From Propionibacteriaceae bacterium (GTDB taxonomy: Bacteria; Actinomycetota; Actinomycetes; Propionibacteriales; Propionibacteriaceae): a stretch of DNA of 16,654 nt. Under the pieces are notes generated by a model. That model did not search any database. It was given only the letters and a program-made list of their open reading frames with translations, and was not told where the DNA came from. Positions 8,394-12,972 of the stretch are shown piece by piece. Position numbers and translations under genes: made by a program. The DNA lies in the NCBI GenBank assembly GCA_024636075.1, contig JAGXHS010000024.1:1-16654 (forward strand), written 5' to 3'. Numbering within the stretch: the first letter of the stretch is position 1; each line of letters begins with the position of its first letter.

Positions 8394-9278
8394 CTACTTG
8401 ACCAAGCACAGTGGCGCAGAAGCGTGCGCCAACACGCCGCGGACCACACCACCGACGGAGTTCGGTTTCTGGACACCGAGGATGAGCAGATCCACCCGTT
8501 CACTGCAGTCCACCAGGACATCGACCGGGTTTCCGTAGCCAACCTGGACATCCATCCGCAGGTCGGGGAACTTTTTCGTCATCGGAGCAACCATGGCATC
8601 GACCCCGGTGCGGGCCGCCTCCACCTGCTCCTTGCGTGTCTCCGCCGAGCTGCGGTCCCGGCCGAACAGTCCGGTGGGTACCGGTTGCGAGATGTGCAGG
8701 ATCTCCAGCCGGACGTCCCGGTTGACAGCCTCCTCGCAGGCCCACTCGAGGGTGGCCATGGACGCGAAAGTGGAGTCGACCCCGACGGCGATGACTCCCT
8801 TGGCTCCGGTGAGCTCTGGATTGGAGGCCGCAGAGATCACAACCACCGGACAATGCGCTGCCCCCGCCACCGAGACGCTGGTGGAACCGACGAACATCCG
8901 CTCCAACCCGCTGACCGATCGGCGTCCGACCACCAGCAAGGAGGATTCCTCGCTGAGTCGGGTGAGGATCGCCGACGCGTTGCCCAGCACCACTTCGGCG
9001 TGGACACGATCGCGAGGCAGTCCCACCTCGTCCACCACCGTCAGTGCCTGTTCGTTGGCCTGTTCACCCGCCGACTGCAGGATGGTCGGGTCGTAGACGA
9101 CACCCCAGGCGCCGGCCAACACCGCATCGTCCACGGCGTGCACCATGCGCAGGGTGCCGTGCGTGACTTTGGCGGCTGTGGCGGCGTAGCGGACTGCCCG
9201 CAAACCATCTTCTGAGCCGTCCACCCCCACCAGGATGCTTGGCTCGCCCTGGGAATCGTGCAAATCAACGCTGGGCAT
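8394..9278 (-). CDS. Universal stress protein with two UspA domains
   Basis: A 294-residue cytosolic protein with two UspA folds in tandem (about 12-150 and 160-294). Domain 1 begins SILVGVDGSEDGLRAVRYA and carries the nucleotide loop G118-RR-S121-x9-G131-S132, close to the G-2X-G-9X-G-(S/T) ATP motif but with Ser for the second Gly. In domain 2 the matching segment is G268-VQ-K271-x9-G281-V282, which lacks the second Gly and the final Ser/Thr, so it may not bind ATP. The ATG at 9278 is preferred over frames further upstream because GAGGAA lies 6 nt before it. The gene starts 11 bp after the flavin-type split-barrel gene and is very likely co-transcribed with it. Tandem USPs are common in Actinobacteria under hypoxia or starvation; that role is inferred here. 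Confidence 0.92.
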   Translation of the reverse strand: MPSVDLHDSQGEPSILVGVDGSEDGLRAVRYAATAAKVTHGTLRMVHAVDDAVLAGAWGVVYDPTILQSAGEQANEQALTVVDEVGLPRDRVHAEVVLGNASAILTRLSEESSLLVVGRRSVSGLERMFVGSTSVSVAGAAHCPVVVISAASNPELTGAKGVIAVGVDSTFASMATLEWACEEAVNRDVRLEILHISQPVPTGLFGRDRSSAETRKEQVEAARTGVDAMVAPMTKKFPDLRMDVQVGYGNPVDVLVDCSERVDLLILGVQKPNSVGGVVRGVLAHASAPLCLVK

Positions 9279-9289
9279 TTGAGTTCCTC

Positions 9290-9688
9290 TCAGTTGGCGG
9301 TGCCGCGGGACACGACCCGACCCGCTAGATGGGTGAGCTTGATGGCTATCACCTGGGTGCGGCGCCCGGGAGCCCACGGGGTGGGGGTGTCGGCGTGCCC
9401 GTCCTCAAAGCTGCGCGCCCTGCCATGGGCCAGCACGCTCCAGCCACTGGCGGTCTCGACGTCGTATTCGTCGACCTGGAAACTGACGTCAGCTCCATCC
9501 GCCAGCCGACCGAGCACCGACGACGGGGAGGTGCGGAACAGAACCTGATCACCATCGGTGCCGTAGGTCACCGGGATGACCAACACGCGGCCGTCCCGGA
9601 CGAACCCCACCCGTCCAATGATGTGGTCCTTCACGAGCCGAACGCATTCCGCCGCGTCCATTTCCTCGAACAGCCCGTCATGTGCCAC
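9290..9688 (-). CDS. Pyridoxamine 5'-phosphate oxidase-like split-barrel protein
   Basis: A 132-residue protein of the FMN/F420-binding split beta-barrel superfamily. It shows the usual small-protein layout: an N-terminal helix (LFEEMDAAECVRLVKD), then GRVGFVRDGRVLVIPVTYGTDGDQVLFRT, where the last strand is the typical cofactor-phosphate segment, and VSFQVDEYDVETASGWSVLAHGRA. Members of this class are usually annotated as pyridoxamine phosphate oxidase-related, but many act on other substrates or with F420, so the reaction is unknown. The GTG at 9688 is chosen because AAGGAG lies 6 nt upstream; longer upstream frames lack such a site. It is the first gene of a two-gene unit with the universal stress protein. 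A similar pairing of USP and flavin-type proteins occurs among actinobacterial dormancy genes, which suggests a redox-stress role. Confidence 0.85.
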   Translation of the reverse strand: MAHDGLFEEMDAAECVRLVKDHIIGRVGFVRDGRVLVIPVTYGTDGDQVLFRTSPSSVLGRLADGADVSFQVDEYDVETASGWSVLAHGRARSFEDGHADTPTPWAPGRRTQVIAIKLTHLAGRVVSRGTAN

Positions 9689-9835
9689 GGTGTGCTCCTT
9701 CTTTCTCCAGGCGATCACGCGTACCCAAACCCAACAATGCCATGGGACGTGCCGGCCCGGAGGTCGCCCCTGATGGAAGGTCGCCACATCGCGCAACTGG
9801 CGGGGCAGAGGAGACGACGTCGGGCTCGGATGTTC

Positions 9836-10759
9836 TCATTCAGCGGTTGGAAAAGTGGTGCGGCCCCGCAACCGATCCGCGAGCCGGTCGTCGATGGCGT
9901 CGGCCAGCCGCGACATGGTGCGCAAACCCTCAGCAAGGTGCTCAGGAACGAAGGGGGGAACCAGAAGTGACATCGAGACGAACACCTTGTCGCGGTGCAG
10001 GGCGAAGCGGCCGTATCTCGACTCCACGTTCAGATCGTTGATCACCTCCATCGCCCTGGACCGACCGTCCACGTCATGCACCAGCACTGCGAAGAGAACG
10101 AGTTCGCGGGCATCGGGGGTGGAGCGGACAAACACCACCGTCGATCCGACCCGAATGGCGACGTCGCCGACCTCGTCCCGCAACGGTTCGTGCCCGAACA
10201 GTGACCTGAGCTCTCGGGTGACCAACTCATCGAGTTCGCGCTGGTCACGCGGCATCAGGCAGCCCTGGTCCCGGTCAGCGAGGGACGCCAGCAGCGGTTC
10301 GGCGCTGCACTGCAGCACCTCGGCCAACTGGTCAGGTGCCAGGAAGACGGGATGTTGGACTCCGAAGACGTCCCGCAGCGTGCGCACGGCCAGATCTGCC
10401 ATCAGCCCGGACTGCTCCTGATTGGCCAGGAACTGGAGGCGATTGCCTCGTCCTTCGCAGGCATCGTTCGGCGCGATCCAGCCCAATTCGCCCATCTCCG
10501 CCAGCTGGGCTGTGGTCAGCTGGAAGCGGTCGCCCAACTCTTCGTTGCTGGAGGCCTGCGCGAGCAACACATAGTGACCTTCAGCGTCCGAACAGCTGAA
10601 CGTCAGGAATGGGCTCCGGTCGTCGTTGGACGACATGGTGCCGACCCACAGCGATCCGCCGGGATCGATCATCGAGATGACTTCGGAGAGTCGTTCCCCG
10701 AATTGCTGCCACGCCTGGGACGTTGATCGGTCAAGATCGAAATCGTCGTAGTCAGCCAT
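9836..10759 (-). CDS. YbjN/CesT-like (TY-Chap type) putative chaperone
   Basis: A 307-residue soluble acidic protein with no signal peptide or membrane span. The C-terminal part (about 205-295: VVFVRSTPDARELVLFAVLV, a short turn, then RAMEVINDLN and VFVSMSLLVPPFVPEHLAEGL) matches the fold pattern of YbjN and type III secretion chaperone-like domains, in the group described as T3SS (YopN, CesT) and YbjN peptide-binding chaperones. The N-terminal part (20-130) looks like a companion domain of the same group, with FLTFSCSDAEGHYVLLAQ and LGWIAPND. The actual client is unknown. The start ATG has AGGAGG 10 nt upstream. It diverges from the ferritin gene across 221 bp and precedes the split-barrel/usp pair by 147 bp, so it probably has its own promoter. 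The family call is from memory of sequence patterns. Confidence 0.68.
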   Translation of the reverse strand: MADYDDFDLDRSTSQAWQQFGERLSEVISMIDPGGSLWVGTMSSNDDRSPFLTFSCSDAEGHYVLLAQASSNEELGDRFQLTTAQLAEMGELGWIAPNDACEGRGNRLQFLANQEQSGLMADLAVRTLRDVFGVQHPVFLAPDQLAEVLQCSAEPLLASLADRDQGCLMPRDQRELDELVTRELRSLFGHEPLRDEVGDVAIRVGSTVVFVRSTPDARELVLFAVLVHDVDGRSRAMEVINDLNVESRYGRFALHRDKVFVSMSLLVPPFVPEHLAEGLRTMSRLADAIDDRLADRLRGRTTFPTAE

Positions 10760-10806
10760 TGCGTATGGACCTCCTGACGCAGCATTGCCGAAATGCAGCG
10801 AGCTGG

Positions 10807-10847
10807 CACTTCAACCTGACATGTCCCACTTCAACATAGTCCACTTC
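10807..10847. repeat. Direct repeats CACTTCAAC in a divergent promoter region
   Basis: CACTTCAAC occurs at 10807-10815 and again at 10827-10835, exactly 20 bp apart. A third, shorter copy, CACTTC, lies at 10842-10847. The 20-bp step puts the first two on the same DNA face. They lie 48 bp or more upstream of the chaperone ATG and over 130 bp upstream of the ferritin start, so an operator for the chaperone gene is the simpler reading. No regulator is recognised. Confidence 0.45.
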
Positions 10848-10907
10848 TGGAGGCGGCCCCACAGCTCGGTCGGGCCACGCGCCGCGCCGCACGGCACCGC
10901 TGCCAGT

Positions 10908-10924
10908 GGGGCCGAAACGGCCCC
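10908..10924. other. GC-rich hairpin GGGGCCG-AAA-CGGCCCC upstream of ferritin
   Basis: Seven perfect base pairs with a 3-nt loop. The plus strand continues TTCC after it. If ferritin transcription begins at its ATG, this hairpin is not in the ferritin mRNA. It could insulate the promoter, act in the leader of the opposite gene, or be a protein site. Confidence 0.4.
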
Positions 10925-10968
10925 TTCCTGGCCCTTCCGCTGGACCTGGCCGACGTTTGCCCTCCGAC

Positions 10969-10974
10969 TAGGAT
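10969..10974 (+). promoter_or_regulatory. -10 hexamer TAGGAT, leaderless ferritin start
   Basis: TAGGAT is followed by GACAGC and the ATG at 10981. The sequence before the ATG has no Shine-Dalgarno site. No good -35 is visible at 17-18 bp, which suggests help from an activator or reliance on the -10 element. Confidence 0.55.
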
Positions 10975-10980
10975 GACAGC

Positions 10981-11502
10981 ATGGAACTCACGCCGAACCT
11001 TGTCACGAAGTTCAATGAGCAGATCACACTGGAGCTCACCGCGTCCACGGTCTATCGTCAACTGGCGATCGAGGTTGGCGCCCAGGACCTTCCCGGGATG
11101 GCCACCTGGTTGCGTCACCAAGCCGACGAGGAAGTGGTGCACGCGAACAAGTTCATCGATCACTGCCTGGATCGCGGCACCACACCTCGCATCGGCGTGA
11201 TCGAGCCCGCTGATCTGAGCCAGAGCTCTGACCCCATCGACGTCTTCAAGGCTGCGCTGGCGCATGAGGAGAAGGTCTCCGAAGCGATCCGTGAGCTCTA
11301 TCGCGCCTGCGAGACCGCCGGAGATCTTGACTCGCGCCCGCTGTTGATGTGGTTCCTCACCGAGCAGATCGAGGAAGAGGCCACTGTCGGTGAGATCGTC
11401 GGACGGCTGCAACTGATCGGCGCCGACGGCCCGGGCCTGCTCCGAATGGATGAGGACCTTGGGCAGCGTCCCGCCACCACCACGGAGAACACGGCGGAAT
11501 GA
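10981..11502 (+). CDS. Non-heme ferritin, iron storage
   Basis: A 173-residue four-helix-bundle ferritin that should oxidise Fe(II) and store it as ferric mineral in a 24-subunit shell in the cytosol. The ferroxidase ligands are present and in the order of E. coli FtnA: Glu18 (EQITLELTAS), Tyr25 (STVYRQLA), Glu51 and His54 (DEEVVHANKF), Glu96/97 (HEEKVSEAI), Gln129 and Glu132 (FLTEQIEEE). There is no heme-binding Met52-like position in the bacterioferritin context, so this is the non-heme (FtnA/mycobacterial BfrB-like) type. Translation is predicted to be leaderless from the ATG at 10981. The gene precedes a DedA-like membrane gene by 40 bp, then yaaA, another gene tied to iron and peroxide control. 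No iron-box palindrome could be called with confidence upstream. Confidence 0.92.
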   Translation: MELTPNLVTKFNEQITLELTASTVYRQLAIEVGAQDLPGMATWLRHQADEEVVHANKFIDHCLDRGTTPRIGVIEPADLSQSSDPIDVFKAALAHEEKVSEAIRELYRACETAGDLDSRPLLMWFLTEQIEEEATVGEIVGRLQLIGADGPGLLRMDEDLGQRPATTTENTAE

Positions 11503-11515
11503 CTCGAGCGTGTTC

Positions 11516-11529
11516 CAGCCAGCTGGCTG
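11516..11529. repeat. Perfect 14-bp palindrome CAGCCAGCTGGCTG
   Basis: The 40-bp gap between ferritin and the DedA-like gene holds this uninterrupted palindrome, flanked by CGTG and CACG that could extend the dyad with small bulges. It could be a binding site or a weak hairpin trimming the transcript between the two genes. Confidence 0.4.
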
Positions 11530-11542
11530 ACCACGGTGCGCC

Positions 11543-12031
11543 GTGAATCCTATGGCGTGGAACACGCACTGGTCGTTGATCGCGGCCGGATTGTTCGTGA
11601 TCGTGATGCTGCGGGCCAACGGCACCTACTGGTTGGCACGCTGGCTCGTCTCCAGGGCAGAACACGGTGAGGCATCAAAGCTGGTGAGCTCGCCCCGGTT
11701 CCGCAGAGCGCAACGTTTGGTGAGTCGCTGGGGAGCGCCGGTGGTGAGCCTGAGCTTCCTGACGATCGGTCTACAGACGATGGTCAACCTGGCTGCCGGT
11801 GCCAGCAGGATGTCGATGCGCAGCTACCTGCCGTCGGTCACCGTCGGCTGCGTGATGTGGGCTCTGATCTACGCCACGGTGGGCTTCGTCGGGTGGCGAC
11901 TGGTGACGACGGTGTGGGAACAGTCCCCGGCGCTGGCGATTGGTGGTCTGCTCGGTCTGGTCGCCGCCGTGCTCGGGATGGAAACTCTGCAGCGGCGCCA
12001 CTTGGTGAGGCTCGACACTCCCACGCCCTGA
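11543..12031 (+). CDS. Small DedA/VTT-like membrane protein
   Basis: A 162-residue membrane protein with hydrophobic segments at about 10-24, 64-85, 95-118 and 129-147. The core FLTIGLQTMVNLAAGASRMSMRSYLPSVTVGCVMWALIYATVG has the AG-x-S-x-M, a following L/F-rich helix and the G-x-x-x-W of the DedA (VTT) family, whose members act in membrane lipid and polyprenyl-phosphate transport. The family's usual G-R-x-x-P-x-x-R motif is not there: the equivalent stretch reads TIGLQT, so a key Arg is Gln. The protein is also shorter than typical DedA proteins (about 200-220 residues). The start is uncertain: GTG at 11543 or ATG at 11552, neither with a clear ribosome site. It probably follows ferritin on one transcript. 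Function beyond the fold is not known. Confidence 0.68.
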   Translation: MNPMAWNTHWSLIAAGLFVIVMLRANGTYWLARWLVSRAEHGEASKLVSSPRFRRAQRLVSRWGAPVVSLSFLTIGLQTMVNLAAGASRMSMRSYLPSVTVGCVMWALIYATVGFVGWRLVTTVWEQSPALAIGGLLGLVAAVLGMETLQRRHLVRLDTPTP

Positions 12032-12076
12032 CGGCGCACCCGGTCACGCGCTCGCCGACGAACACGCCGGTCACGC

Positions 12077-12082
12077 TAGCGT
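12077..12082 (+). promoter_or_regulatory. -10 hexamer TAGCGT, leaderless yaaA start
   Basis: TAGCGT fits TAnnnT and is followed by GGACGC and then the ATG at 12089, the same 6-nt spacing as the other leaderless starts here. It implies that yaaA has its own promoter despite lying 57 bp after the DedA-like gene. Confidence 0.5.
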
Positions 12083-12088
12083 GGACGC

Positions 12089-12871
12089 ATGTTGTCAGTA
12101 CTGTCTCCCGCCAAGTCGTTGGACTTCGATTCCCGACTGCCCACCCGGAAACACTCGCAGCCACGAATGCTCGATCGGGCGTCCGAACTGATCAACGTGA
12201 TGAGAAGCAAGTCCGTTGCCGAGATCTCCTCGCTGATGGACATCTCGGAGGAGTTGGCGACACTCAACGCGGAGCGCTACCAGGATTTCAGCACGCCTTT
12301 CTCGATGAAGAATGCCCGGGCGTCGGTGCTGGCCTTCGCAGGCGATGTGTACCAGGGGATGGCTGCGGCGGAACGTTTCGGAGAACGAGATTTCACCGAG
12401 GCGCAGAAGACGGTGCGAATTCTCTCGGGGCTGTTCGGGGTGTTGCGTCCGCTCGACCTGATGCAACCCTATCGATTGGAGATGGGCACCAAATTGAGTA
12501 CCGAGCGTGGCACGACGCTCTACGACTGGTGGGGTGATCAGATCACCGACCAATTGCGCGCCGATCTGGCCGAGTCACCGGGCCCGCAGGTGCTGATCAA
12601 TCTGGCGTCCAAGGAGTACTTCTCCGCCGTGAAACCGGAGAAGCTCGGCAACCGCGTGATCTCACCCCGCTTCGAGGACCACGACGCCACCGGTGGCTAC
12701 CGGGTGGTGTCCTTCTCGGCCAAACGCGCCCGCGGCGAAATGGCCGCCTGGTTGGTGCTGGAGCGAGTCCGCACCATCAAGGCGATCACCGACTTCGACG
12801 CATCGGGCTACCGGTACGACGCCGACGCGTCCAGCCCCGATGAACCCGTTTTCCGACGGTCCCAGAGCTGA
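12089..12871 (+). CDS. yaaA: Peroxide stress protein YaaA (DUF328/UPF0246)
   Basis: A 260-residue protein of the YaaA family, normal length for the E. coli type (258). In E. coli, YaaA is induced by OxyR during hydrogen peroxide stress and lowers intracellular free iron, limiting Fenton damage; the fold has a helix-hairpin-helix and binds DNA in vitro. Family motifs seen: VLSPAKSLDF (4-13), SVLAFAGDVYQGM (79-91), ILSGLFGVLRPLDLMQPYRL (111-130), NLASKEYFSAVKP (171-183) and SFSAKRARGEMA (208-219). The match to the proteobacterial sequence along the central block is strong. The start is supported by a leaderless-type -10. The neighbours ferritin and nrdJ fit iron and oxidative-stress control. 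A strong hairpin follows 39 bp after the stop. Confidence 0.95.
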   Translation: MLSVLSPAKSLDFDSRLPTRKHSQPRMLDRASELINVMRSKSVAEISSLMDISEELATLNAERYQDFSTPFSMKNARASVLAFAGDVYQGMAAAERFGERDFTEAQKTVRILSGLFGVLRPLDLMQPYRLEMGTKLSTERGTTLYDWWGDQITDQLRADLAESPGPQVLINLASKEYFSAVKPEKLGNRVISPRFEDHDATGGYRVVSFSAKRARGEMAAWLVLERVRTIKAITDFDASGYRYDADASSPDEPVFRRSQS

Positions 12872-12910
12872 TCCCAGCAGCTGCACGAGGATACCTCGCC
12901 CGAGCCGGGA

Positions 12911-12951
12911 CACCCGAAGGGGCCCCGGCAACGCCGGAGCCCCTTCGGGTG
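12911..12951. terminator. Bidirectional terminator hairpin between yaaA and nrdJ
   Basis: Outer arms CACCCGAAGGGG (12911-12922) and CCCCTTCGGGTG (12940-12951) pair over 12 bp. They continue through one extra C-G pair and one mismatch into inner arms CCGGC and GCCGG around the loop AAC. The stem is near-continuous over about 18 bp. It sits between two convergent stops (12871 and 12973). There is no T-tract on either strand, as often in high-GC actinobacterial terminators. Confidence 0.85.
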
Positions 12952-12972
12952 CGAGTCAGGTGTCGGTACCCA

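Noticed and set aside
7079..8401. Long plus-strand frames opposite hrpA (also 6054-7322)
   Set aside because: They are antisense to a helicase with every motif in place. Their translations are rich in Arg, Gly, Pro and His with no recognisable family, as expected of the opposite strand in high-GC coding DNA.
9279..9377. Longer start for the universal stress protein (upstream frame to 9377)
   Set aside because: It would overlap the split-barrel gene, adds no conserved residues, and the ATG at 9278 has a good ribosome site.
9735..9765. DosR-like hypoxia box upstream of the split-barrel gene (GGGACGTGCCGGCCC)
   Set aside because: Only about 8 of 12 informative positions of GGGACTTNNGNCCCT fit, and key C and G positions differ. 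In this GC-rich context that is not convincing.
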